Positions 1 through 5,092 are shown, counted from the stretch's first letter. The stretch: 5,092 nucleotides of DNA from Methylacidiphilaceae bacterium UBA1321 (GCA_002306945.1 DBTH01000191.1:1001-6092); one strand, 5' to 3'. Translations and numbers: made by a program. The notes: a model not told the origin generated them from the sequence alone.

Positions 1-82
1 TAAGGAATTACAAGGCAGGGGATTTTATCAGGAGCTCAGGGAATCAGAAAGCGGGGGGATAGATGCTTTACGACTGAGTAGC

Positions 83-108
83 AAAAGCCGAAACTTAGAA
101 CTTTCGGC
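83..108 (-). terminator. Hairpin with minus-strand T-run, terminator-like
   Basis: Bases 87-93 (GCCGAAA) and 102-108 (TTTCGGC) form a perfect 7-bp stem around an 8-base loop. Read on the minus strand the stem is followed directly by TTTT (complement of 83-86), the layout of an intrinsic terminator. On the plus strand there is no T-run after it. No minus-strand gene is visible to its right, so it could instead stop antisense transcription, serve a gene left of the window, or be a chance structure or leader fold. The rest of 1-189 shows no gene; GATAAT at 131-136 resembles a -10 box but has no partner -35. Confidence 0.3.
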
Positions 109-189
109 CGAAGGTGGGAGGATAAGCAGGGATAATAAAAGGGCTGCGTAACTTGCCTATTGGAACTTTGATGTCTAACTTAAGTGACT

Positions 190-477
190 ATGCCCAAAGT
201 AACCATTATGCCCGGCAATCACACGGCGGAGGTTCCTGCTGGAACGACTCTTCTGGATGCCGGAGAGGAAGCGCATGTTGACATGGAGGCGGGGTGTTTC
301 AACTGCTCCTGCGGCACCTGCGTCGCCGAGATTCTCTCGGGGATGGAAAATCTGGAGCCGCCCACCGATGATGAATTGAACGTCCTTGATCAATGGAACA
401 AGGATCCGGAGAAATACCGGCTGACTTGCTGCGTGAAGATTCTCAAGGGCGAGGTCACTCTCACTCAGGGGCATTGA
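190..477 (+). CDS. [2Fe-2S] ferredoxin
   Basis: This is a small soluble electron carrier of 95 residues with the beta-grasp [2Fe-2S] fold. Seen in the sequence (numbered from a GTG start two codons upstream): the opening MPKVTIMPGNHTAEVPAG and TTLLDA resemble the first beta hairpin and helix of the family. The cluster loop is CFNCSCGTC, and a late cysteine lies in RLTCC. Probable ligands are C38, C43, C46 and C82. The loop spacing C-x4-C-x2-C is plant-type, whereas the 35 residues between the third and fourth ligands match E. coli Fdx/adrenodoxin. C41 and C83 are additional cysteines. An in-frame GTG at 184 is possible, but ATG at 190 fits the family N-terminus better; neither has a ribosome binding site. 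The redox partner is unknown. The endonuclease gene follows after 30 bases. The family call is firm; the physiological role is not. Confidence 0.9.
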   Translation: MPKVTIMPGNHTAEVPAGTTLLDAGEEAHVDMEAGCFNCSCGTCVAEILSGMENLEPPTDDELNVLDQWNKDPEKYRLTCCVKILKGEVTLTQGH

Positions 478-507
478 TGCCCCACAACTTTTTTCGATTT
501 CATTCTC

Positions 508-1425
508 ATGCCTGCCAAAAGTAAAACGGCGTCCACTGCGGTGGAGCCGCTCGTTGTCGTACAGCCGAAGAAAGGGGACAAAATTCGCATCGGGGCGCAC
601 ACGTCTATTTCCGGCGGTGTTTCCGAATCGATCCCGCGCGCGGTCGCGTTGGGGTTTACCGCGGCGCAGATTTTCGTCAAAAATAATAAACAGTGGTTCG
701 CTCCCGAATTGAAACCGGAGGAGGTCGAACTTTTCCGCCGCCGCCGCGACGAGGCTGATCTGGTCGTCTTTGGTCACAACTCCTATCTGGTCAATCCCGG
801 CAGTCCGAAGCCCGATGTCTTCGACACGTCGGTGAAATCGCTCATTGCCGAACTCGAACGTGCGGACGCTCTCGGTCTGCCTTTCCTCGTTATGCATCCG
901 GGCGCGCACGGCGGAGCCGGCGAAGAGGAGGGACTCAAGCGCGTTGTCGAGGGGTTGAATCAGGTCACTCGGGTTACTCCGAAGGTCAAGACCCGGCTGG
1001 CGATTGAAAACACCGCAGGGCAGGGGAGTTGTCTCGGAGCGAAATTCGAGCACCTCGCCTATTTGCTCAATCACGTGGCTGAACCGCAACGCTTTGGCGT
1101 CTGTCTCGACACGGCGCATCTGCTCGAATCGGGCTACGACATTCGCGATGCGAAGTCCTACGAAGCGACCTTCCGGGAATTCGAAAAGGTCATCGGCGTT
1201 TCGTGGCTATTGGGCTGGCATCTCAACGACTCCAAGACGCCGCTTGGTTCACGGGTCGACCGGCACGAACATCTCGGCGAGGGTCATGTCGGCATGGAAA
1301 CTTTCCGGCTGCTGATGCAGGACAAACGTTGGAGGCATTTACCCAAGGTTCTCGAAACCCCTAAAAGTGAGGACATGCATGAAGATGTAGAAAGTCTAAA
1401 AAAGATATACCCGTTTATTAATTAA
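508..1425 (+). CDS. nfo: Endonuclease IV (AP endonuclease family 2)
   Basis: The product is a zinc-dependent deoxyribonuclease IV of base excision repair. It cleaves DNA 5' of abasic sites and removes 3' blocking groups, acting as a monomeric TIM barrel in the cytoplasm. Family blocks occur in order: GAHTSISGG (29-37), GHNSYLVNPGSP (89-100), MHPGAHGGAGEEEG (129-142), IENTAGQG (166-173), CLDTAH (199-204), HLNDSKTPLGSRVDRHEHLG (238-257) and ETPK (283-286). All nine residues corresponding to the three-zinc ligands of E. coli Nfo appear present: H90, H130, E167, D201, H204, H238, D251, H253, E283. They sit at a constant offset of 21-22 residues. At 305 residues it exceeds the 285 of E. coli because of a Lys/Ala/Thr-rich N-terminal extension of about 24 residues. 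ATG 508 is the only ATG start before the barrel; a GTG at 541 is an alternative. No Shine-Dalgarno is seen. The last 20 or so codons are AT-rich. Confidence 0.97.
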   Translation: MPAKSKTASTAVEPLVVVQPKKGDKIRIGAHTSISGGVSESIPRAVALGFTAAQIFVKNNKQWFAPELKPEEVELFRRRRDEADLVVFGHNSYLVNPGSPKPDVFDTSVKSLIAELERADALGLPFLVMHPGAHGGAGEEEGLKRVVEGLNQVTRVTPKVKTRLAIENTAGQGSCLGAKFEHLAYLLNHVAEPQRFGVCLDTAHLLESGYDIRDAKSYEATFREFEKVIGVSWLLGWHLNDSKTPLGSRVDRHEHLGEGHVGMETFRLLMQDKRWRHLPKVLETPKSEDMHEDVESLKKIYPFIN

Positions 1426-1492
1426 ACTTCTGCGAGATTTTAAGAAAAATTTTAGTAGCAAGCCCTTTTGTTCCGAATTAACATATAAGCCT

Positions 1493-1840
1493 ATGAGCAA
1501 GCCGAAAATTATCGCCTATCTCAAGCCGCACTGCGGCTGGAGTAAGGGAGTCCGCGCTGTCCTAAACAAGTACGACTTGCCCTTTGAAGATCGTGACATC
1601 TGGAATGACCCGATCCAGCGGGCCGAAATGGTCAGCAAGAGCGGGCAGGAACTTTCCCCCTGCGTCGAGGTCGACGGCAGAATGCTGCCCGACATCAGCG
1701 GCGAGGAAGTGGAAGCTTATCTGGTCAAAGCCGGATATGTGTCCAAGAGCGATGCGCCGACCGAGGTGCCGATCGATCAGGCTTGCCATGATCATGAGGA
1801 ACCTGCGAGCGTCCCGATCACTCTCAAGAAATTGAGTTGA
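1493..1840 (+). CDS. Glutaredoxin-like protein, CGWS active site
   Basis: This is a thioredoxin-fold protein of 115 residues. Visible elements are beta strand PKIIAYL (4-10), active-site loop KPHCGWSKG (11-19), a helix, then DLPFEDRDI (28-36). SPC (55-57) stands where glutaredoxins carry the cis-proline TVP loop, followed by VEVDGRMLPD. The CxxS motif (C14, S17) is of the monothiol type, usually CGFS in Fe-S cluster-binding glutaredoxins, here CGWS. A direct cysteine C57 after the cis-proline and a tail beyond residue 85 with CHDHEE (98-103) are not usual. Monothiol glutaredoxins bind [2Fe-2S] with glutathione, and dithiol ones reduce disulfides; which applies here is open. It starts at ATG 1493 after an AT-rich spacer (TATAAG at 1484-1489) without a ribosome binding site. 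The next gene begins only 17 bases after its stop, so the two are probably co-transcribed. It could alternatively be an uncharacterised glutaredoxin relative with a distinct function. Confidence 0.8.
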   Translation: MSKPKIIAYLKPHCGWSKGVRAVLNKYDLPFEDRDIWNDPIQRAEMVSKSGQELSPCVEVDGRMLPDISGEEVEAYLVKAGYVSKSDAPTEVPIDQACHDHEEPASVPITLKKLS

Positions 1841-1857
1841 GGCTGACAGTTTAATTC

Positions 1858-2688
1858 ATGAACCAATCTCAACAGCGGGCTCTGGTTACCTTGCTTGAGG
1901 AAGGTGACGCCGGGACTGTGGCTCTGGTCAAAAAAGAGTTGATCATGGCCGGCCCCGCGCGCCTGGAAGAATATCAGAAATTGCTCAGCAGCAGCGAAAC
2001 CAACGCTGCGGCCTCACGTCATTTGCGCGAGGTCATCGTCCAGATTGAGGAGGCGCAGAACCTCGGCAACATCTCGCGTGGATTGGCCAAGCTCAAGACT
2101 TACGCCCAACTGGAAGAGCTTTGTTGGGATCTGACGCGCGCCGATCAACCCGGTTTTGACGGCGGTCCGTATGCGCGCCAACTCGATGCGTGGGCCGAGG
2201 CATTGCGGGCCTATCTCGCCAAGGGGGCGACCGTTGAAGAACAGGTTCGCGCCTTGACTCGCTTCCTGGCCTACGAGCAGCGTCTGACCGGCAACCATCA
2301 CGACTATTATCATCCCCGGAATTGCTACCTGCCGTGGGTGATTGAATTCCGTCAGGGACTGCCCATCACCCTCACGCTCATTTACATTTTGGTCGGTCGT
2401 CGCGCCGGTCTGGAAGTCGAGGGGATCAATGCCCCCGGCCACTTCCTCGCCAAGCTTGGCCCGATCATTTTCGATCCCTACTACAGTGGTCGTCTCATCA
2501 CTGAAGGCGAATGGGAGCGCATGATGCTCGAAGTTTCCGAATCGCAAAGGCCCGTCCTGAGCAAGCCCTGCACGCCGCTCCAGATGGTGCACCGGCTGCT
2601 GATTAATTTGCGCAACGCTTACATCAAGCGCAACGATCTCAAGAGCCAGCAACGGCTTGATCATTATCTCGCCGTCCTCCAGCATTGA
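1858..2688 (+). CDS. SirB1 / transglutaminase-like family protein
   Basis: This 276-residue protein belongs to the SirB1 group (transglutaminase-like superfamily, Pfam Transglut_core2). The N-terminal third (1-65) is helical and resembles a short HEAT-like stretch. The conserved core runs from DYYHPRNCYLPWV (149-161) through RQGLPITLTLIYI (165-177) to EGINAPGHFLAKL (188-200) and IIFDPYYSGRL (203-213). The C-terminus LLINLRNAYIKRNDL (247-261) matches the helical TPR-like tail of the family. H195 (in PGHF) and D206 (in FDPY) occupy positions like the His and Asp of a transglutaminase triad. The expected nucleophile position near P169-T171 has no cysteine, so enzymatic activity is doubtful; C156 lies upstream. 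The molecular role of the family is poorly defined; no membrane segment or signal peptide is seen. ATG 1858 lacks a close ribosome binding site (a GAGG at 1839-1842 lies about 15 bases away). It probably shares a transcript with the glutaredoxin-like gene. Confidence 0.9.
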   Translation: MNQSQQRALVTLLEEGDAGTVALVKKELIMAGPARLEEYQKLLSSSETNAAASRHLREVIVQIEEAQNLGNISRGLAKLKTYAQLEELCWDLTRADQPGFDGGPYARQLDAWAEALRAYLAKGATVEEQVRALTRFLAYEQRLTGNHHDYYHPRNCYLPWVIEFRQGLPITLTLIYILVGRRAGLEVEGINAPGHFLAKLGPIIFDPYYSGRLITEGEWERMMLEVSESQRPVLSKPCTPLQMVHRLLINLRNAYIKRNDLKSQQRLDHYLAVLQH

Positions 2689-2689
2689 A

Positions 2690-2728
2690 CGGGCGCGCGC
2701 CCGACCCCGTGCCGCCTTTTGCCTTTTT
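2690..2728 (+). terminator. GC-rich palindrome followed by T-runs
   Basis: Bases 2690-2703 are a perfect 14-base palindrome, CGGGCGC then GCGCCCG, starting just after the stop of the SirB1-like gene. An alternative stem pairs GGCGC (2692-2696) with GTGCC (2709-2713) with one G-U pair, ending close to TTTT (2717-2720) and TTTTT (2724-2728). Position and composition fit a factor-independent terminator, but the T-runs do not immediately abut the perfect palindrome, so this is a tentative call. Confidence 0.4.
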
Positions 2729-2794
2729 GCCCAGTTCTGTTCTTTGTTACACTTTGGCAACGGGTCATCTCTTTTCTGTATTCTGGAAAAAGTC

Positions 2795-2812
2795 CTGTTA
2801 CGATGCGGTAAA
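2795..2812 (+). promoter_or_regulatory. Weak Pho-box-like sequence upstream of btaA
   Basis: CTGTTAC at 2795-2801 and CGGTAAA at 2806-2812 are 11 bases apart, the spacing of PhoB half sites. By eye they match the CTGTCAT-type half site at 5 of 7 and 4 of 7 positions. Betaine lipid genes are phosphate-starvation induced through PhoB in Sinorhizobium meliloti, which is why I looked for such a box. The match is weak and lies about 130 bases from the btaA start; no convincing -35/-10 pair was found beside it. Other candidates in the gap are TTGTCG (2863-2868) and TGTAAT (2891-2896), but their spacing of 22 bases is too long. Confidence 0.15.
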
Positions 2813-2819
2813 TGGCTGG

Positions 2820-2929
2820 AATTTCAGGCGTGATTTATTCAGTGCACTTAGGTGCTCTGTGCTTGTCGATACGCTTACACCTGCGTAACTTGTAATTTCA
2901 GGCGATACCCGAAATCCCTCATTATTCAG
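2820..2929 (+). repeat. Split direct repeat in the btaA leader
   Basis: AATTTCAGGCG occurs at 2820-2830 and again at 2894-2904. Each copy is followed by TTATTCAG, at 2835-2842 and 2922-2929. Two blocks repeated in the same order within 110 bases of non-coding DNA, with spacers of 4 and 17 bases, suggest a degenerate duplication or a pair of protein-binding sites. Between the copies is a small hairpin, AGTGCAC (2841-2847) against GTGCTCT (2852-2858) with one mismatch. The surrounding gap 2689-2943 holds no convincing gene. Confidence 0.4.
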
Positions 2930-2943
2930 CCCTATCTATTTAT

Positions 2944-4176
2944 ATGAGCGCAAAAACTGCGGAACTACTTGAGCATGCTGTCCACCAGCATTCGGCGTTG
3001 AGCCGGCACGGCATTTCTGAGCGTCTTTTTACGTTTTGGTTCAACAGCTTCGTCTACAACCAGATTTGGGAAGATCCGCGCGTCGATCTGGAAGCGATGG
3101 AAGTCGACAGCTCGACCCGCATTCTCACGATTTCCTCCGGCGGCTGTAATGTCCTCAACTACCTGACCCGTTCGCCTGAAAAGATTCACGCTGTTGATCT
3201 CAACCGCAATCACATTTGCCTCCTCAAGCTCAAGCTCGCCGCCCTTCGCTACCTGCCCGACTACGAAGATTTCTTTCTCTTCTTCGGCTGCGCCAACGAC
3301 CGGCGCAACTGGGACAATTACCGCCACTATCTGGCCGAACATCTCGACTCCGAGATGCGCGAATTCTGGGAGGGCGGTCACTGGCTGCGGCGGCTGCTTT
3401 TCGGCCCCCGGATCAAGTACTTCACCAAGAATTTTTACGATTACGCCAAGCTCGGTTACTTCCTGCGTTTCCTCCATATCATCATGCGGGTGCACCGTTG
3501 CGATCCCTCGCGGCTGCTTAACGCTTCGACTCCGGAGGAACAGCGCCGCATTTATCACGAAGACATCGAACCGATGTTCGACCACTGGATTGTCCGTTCG
3601 GCAGGGAAACTCCCGTTGGCGCTCTACAGCCTCGGCATTCCTCCGCAACAATTCCGCGCGATGGAAACCGAGACGGCGGGCGGCATGATCGCCGTCTACC
3701 GCGAGCGTGTCGAACGTCTCGCGTGCGGATTCCCGATGTCGGACAATTACTTTAGCTGGCAGGCCTTTGGCCGCGGCTACGACCGCGCGTTCCGCCGCGC
3801 GTTGCCCGCCTATCTGAAGGCCGAAAATTTCGACACCCTGCGCCGCAATCTCGACCGCGTCGAGACCCACGTCACGACTCTGACCGGATTCATGCGCTCC
3901 CAACCGGCGCAGAGCCTCGACCGTTTCGTTTTCCTTGATTCGCAGGACTGGATGAAGCCCGAGCAGATGGAAGAACTTTGGGGCGAAGTCGCCCGCGTTG
4001 GCCGCCCCGGCAGTCGCGTCATCTTCCGCACCGCTGCCAGCCAGTCGCCCATCGAGGACTCGCTCTCCAGCGACCTGCGCCGCAAGTTCGTCTACAAGAA
4101 GGAACGTTCGGAAGAACTTTTCAAAAAGGATCGCTCGGCCATCTACGGCGGGTTCCACCTCTACGAGATGGTTTGA
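2944..4176 (+). CDS. btaA: S-adenosylmethionine:diacylglycerol 3-amino-3-carboxypropyl transferase BtaA
   Basis: BtaA (DUF3419 family) performs the first step of betaine lipid synthesis. It moves the 3-amino-3-carboxypropyl group of S-adenosylmethionine onto diacylglycerol, giving diacylglycerylhomoserine; it acts at the inner membrane surface. Family hallmarks are clear. FVYNQIWEDPRVDLEAM (36-52) is the signature N-terminal block. TRILTISSGGCNVLNYL (58-74) is the first SAM-binding loop with G66, G67, C68 and N69, followed by AVDLN (83-87) and LLKLKLAALRYL (93-104). The middle 120-290 is helical and aromatic-rich. A second nucleotide-fold block has FVFLDSQDWM (328-337) and VIFRTA (359-364), ending in YGGFHLYEMV. 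The length of 410 residues is that of the complete bacterial enzyme, and no frameshift is seen. ATG 2944 has no Shine-Dalgarno but is preceded by TATCTATTTAT. The methyltransferase partner btaB follows 184 bases downstream, beyond a palindromic element. A SAM-dependent transferase with another acceptor is less likely given btaB. Confidence 0.95.
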   Translation: MSAKTAELLEHAVHQHSALSRHGISERLFTFWFNSFVYNQIWEDPRVDLEAMEVDSSTRILTISSGGCNVLNYLTRSPEKIHAVDLNRNHICLLKLKLAALRYLPDYEDFFLFFGCANDRRNWDNYRHYLAEHLDSEMREFWEGGHWLRRLLFGPRIKYFTKNFYDYAKLGYFLRFLHIIMRVHRCDPSRLLNASTPEEQRRIYHEDIEPMFDHWIVRSAGKLPLALYSLGIPPQQFRAMETETAGGMIAVYRERVERLACGFPMSDNYFSWQAFGRGYDRAFRRALPAYLKAENFDTLRRNLDRVETHVTTLTGFMRSQPAQSLDRFVFLDSQDWMKPEQMEELWGEVARVGRPGSRVIFRTAASQSPIEDSLSSDLRRKFVYKKERSEELFKKDRSAIYGGFHLYEMV

Positions 4177-4180
4177 AAAC

Positions 4181-4335
4181 GACTATAGACGGAATTTACG
4201 GAATTAAAGGAATTATTAAAAGAAAAGGCAGTTGGACGAAATTAACGAAATTTATTTTTCTCGATTTTGTGAGTTCCTGATGAAATCGGTTGCCCCTAAA
4301 ATTTCGTAAATTCCGTTAATTCCCGTCTAAAAGTC
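4181..4335. repeat. Palindromic intergenic element of 9-base units
   Basis: The outer arms, starting GACTATAGACGG at 4181 and ending CCGTCTAAAAGTC at 4335, are imperfect inverted repeats of about 30 bases with two one-base offsets and a few mismatches. Inside are 9-base units of consensus ACGRAATTW: ACGGAATTT (4189-4197), ACGGAATTA (4198-4206), AAGGAATTA (4207-4215), ACGAAATTA (4236-4244) and ACGAAATTT (4245-4253). On the opposite strand lie AAATTTCGT (4299-4307), AAATTCCGT (4308-4316) and the 10-base variant TAATTCCCGT (4317-4326). The centre has a stem CGATTT (4262-4267) with AAATCG (4283-4288). It encodes no convincing protein and is much more AT-rich than both flanking genes. It resembles a non-autonomous repeat (MITE-like or REP/BIME-like). 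In RNA it would fold into a long hairpin between btaA and btaB, where it might attenuate transcription or protect the btaA message. Both roles are inferred. Confidence 0.8.
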
Positions 4336-4360
4336 TTTTGTCTTTGAAACCTTTGCGCTG

Positions 4361-5026
4361 ATGACTACCACACTTTCCCCGCACGAAGCCGCCATGGATC
4401 GCATGTACCGGCTCACGCGGCACGTCTACGATCTTTCGCGCAAGTACTATCTCCTCGGCCGCGACAGTCTGCTGCGCCGGATGGAAGTGAAAGCGGGCGA
4501 CCGCGTGCTGGAGATCGGTTGCGGCACGGCGCGTAATCTCATCAAGCTCGCGCGCTTGCATCCAGACGCCCAACTCTTCGGCCTCGACGCTTCCCGCCAG
4601 ATGCTCGAAACCGCCCAGGACAAGGTCGATGGCGCGGGGCTGGCGGGCCAGATCACGTTGCGACCCGAACTGGCCGAAAATCTCAGCCACGAAAAAACCT
4701 TTGGATTGGCGCAACCCTTCGACGCCATTTTCTTTTCCTATTCCCTGTCGATGATTCCGACCTGGCCGCAAGCTCTTGAAGCGGCACTGGAAAACATCCC
4801 TCCCGGTCATTGCCTCTACATCGTCGATTTTTGGGATCAATCCGATCTGCCGGGCTGGTTTGCGCGATTGCTCCAGGCGTGGCTGCGGCTTTTTCACGTT
4901 TACCACCGGCCCGAATTGCTCGCCTATCTGCGCCAGTGGGACAAGGAAAGCAAGGGGACGTTGACTCTCGAATCGGTCGCCCGCCGTTACGCCTATATCG
5001 CGCAGTTCCGGAAAAAGGCGGAGTAA
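4361..5026 (+). CDS. btaB: Diacylglycerylhomoserine N-methyltransferase BtaB
   Basis: BtaB is a class I SAM-dependent methyltransferase that adds three methyl groups to the amino group of diacylglycerylhomoserine, yielding the betaine lipid DGTS. The N-terminus MYRLTRHVYDLSRKYYLLGR (15-34) is typical of BtaB. Motif I is VLEIGCGTARNL (49-60), and D76 in GLDAS (74-78) ends strand beta2 to hold the ribose. SYSLSMIPTW (126-135), IVDFWDQ (154-160) and WLRLFHVYHRPEL (174-186) are the remaining BtaB-like blocks, including the FHV-x-x-R segment. At 221 residues it is close to the normal length and complete. ATG 4361 was chosen because it opens the frame. M12 (4394) and M15 (4403) are alternatives because recognisable similarity begins near there; none has a ribosome binding site. 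The location after btaA supports the assignment over a generic methyltransferase. The 184-base gap means it may be co-transcribed with btaA through the palindromic element or have its own promoter. Confidence 0.93.
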   Translation: MTTTLSPHEAAMDRMYRLTRHVYDLSRKYYLLGRDSLLRRMEVKAGDRVLEIGCGTARNLIKLARLHPDAQLFGLDASRQMLETAQDKVDGAGLAGQITLRPELAENLSHEKTFGLAQPFDAIFFSYSLSMIPTWPQALEAALENIPPGHCLYIVDFWDQSDLPGWFARLLQAWLRLFHVYHRPELLAYLRQWDKESKGTLTLESVARRYAYIAQFRKKAE

Positions 5027-5032
5027 CGTGTG

Positions 5033-5067
5033 AAGTACCAGGTATAGGACATCCGCTTCCGGTACTT
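5033..5067 (+). terminator. Inverted repeat after btaB, possible terminator
   Basis: AAGTACC (5033-5039) pairs perfectly with GGTACTT (5061-5067). Two further G-C pairs (GG 5041-5042 with CC 5059-5060) can add after a bulged A. The loop is about 16 bases. It begins 7 bases after the btaB stop, where a terminator is expected, but no T-run follows, so it might be a 3'-end stabiliser, an operator-like dyad, or chance. The remaining bases to 5092 show no gene start. Confidence 0.3.
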
Positions 5068-5092
5068 AGAGCTTATCCGTAAATAAAAATTG

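Noticed and set aside
131..181. Promoter candidates for the ferredoxin: GATAAT (131-136) and TTGCCT/TAACTT (153-158, 176-181)
   Set aside because: The first lacks a -35 partner; the second matches the -10 consensus at only three positions. Neither is strong enough to annotate.
175..1119. Long minus-strand reading frame of 314 codons
   Set aside because: It lies opposite the ferredoxin and nfo, whose family motifs are unmistakable; its translation has no recognisable domain and its Arg/Glu-rich composition is typical of an antisense shadow.
2685..2888. Small plus-strand frame of 67 codons from a TTG start after the SirB1-like gene
   Set aside because: It overlaps the palindrome with T-runs, has no ribosome binding site, and its product looks like translated non-coding DNA.
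144..2892. 12-base match CTGCGTAACTTG at 144-155 and 2881-2892, ahead of the ferredoxin and btaA
   Set aside because: About one such match is expected by chance in a window this long, and the similarity does not extend on either side.
2965..4158. Minus-strand reading frame of 397 codons opposite btaA
   Set aside because: It mirrors the codon pattern of btaA on the other strand; no family motifs are visible, while btaA is complete.
4014..4280. Out-of-frame reading frame running from btaA into the palindromic element
   Set aside because: Its first part is a shadow of btaA and its last part is the repeat read as Lys/Thr/Leu-rich peptide; no separate start signal supports it.
4181..4335. Reading the 9-base units as a CRISPR array
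   Set aside because: Units are too short, directly adjacent, in both orientations and without unique spacers; no cas gene is nearby.

Overview
The window reads as a bacterial chromosomal segment in which all six recognisable genes lie on the + strand. They have GC-rich coding sequence, short AT-rich gaps, and almost no Shine-Dalgarno motifs ahead of the starts. The combination of a separate btaA and btaB pair, a SirB1-type protein, an N-terminally extended endonuclease IV and missing ribosome binding sites makes me lean towards Verrucomicrobiota or a relative. This is an inference with low to moderate confidence; no marker gene here fixes the taxon.

Left half (1-2688): a non-coding leader with one hairpin precedes a small [2Fe-2S] ferredoxin (190-477). 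It is followed by endonuclease IV (nfo, 508-1425), a glutaredoxin-like protein with a CGWS active site (1493-1840) and a SirB1/transglutaminase-like protein (1858-2688). Gaps are 30, 67 and 17 bases and all genes are co-directional, so partial co-transcription is plausible. The themes are iron-sulfur/thiol redox and repair of abasic or oxidatively damaged DNA, but a shared pathway is not proven.

Right half (2689-5092): a 255-base non-coding gap holds a GC-rich palindrome followed by T-runs, a weak Pho-box-like sequence and a short split direct repeat. It leads into btaA (2944-4176), the S-adenosylmethionine:diacylglycerol 3-amino-3-carboxypropyl transferase. btaB (4361-5026), the N-methyltransferase, follows. 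Together they would convert diacylglycerol to the betaine lipid diacylglyceryl-trimethylhomoserine (DGTS), a phosphorus-free membrane lipid that in several bacteria replaces phospholipids under phosphate limitation.

The most unusual structure is an imperfect palindrome of about 155 bases (4181-4335) filling most of the gap between btaA and btaB. It is built from 9-base units of consensus ACGRAATTW, five in forward and three in reverse orientation, around a central hairpin. It looks like a small non-autonomous repeat element. I found no CRISPR array, tRNA, rRNA, transposase or obvious novel defence system.
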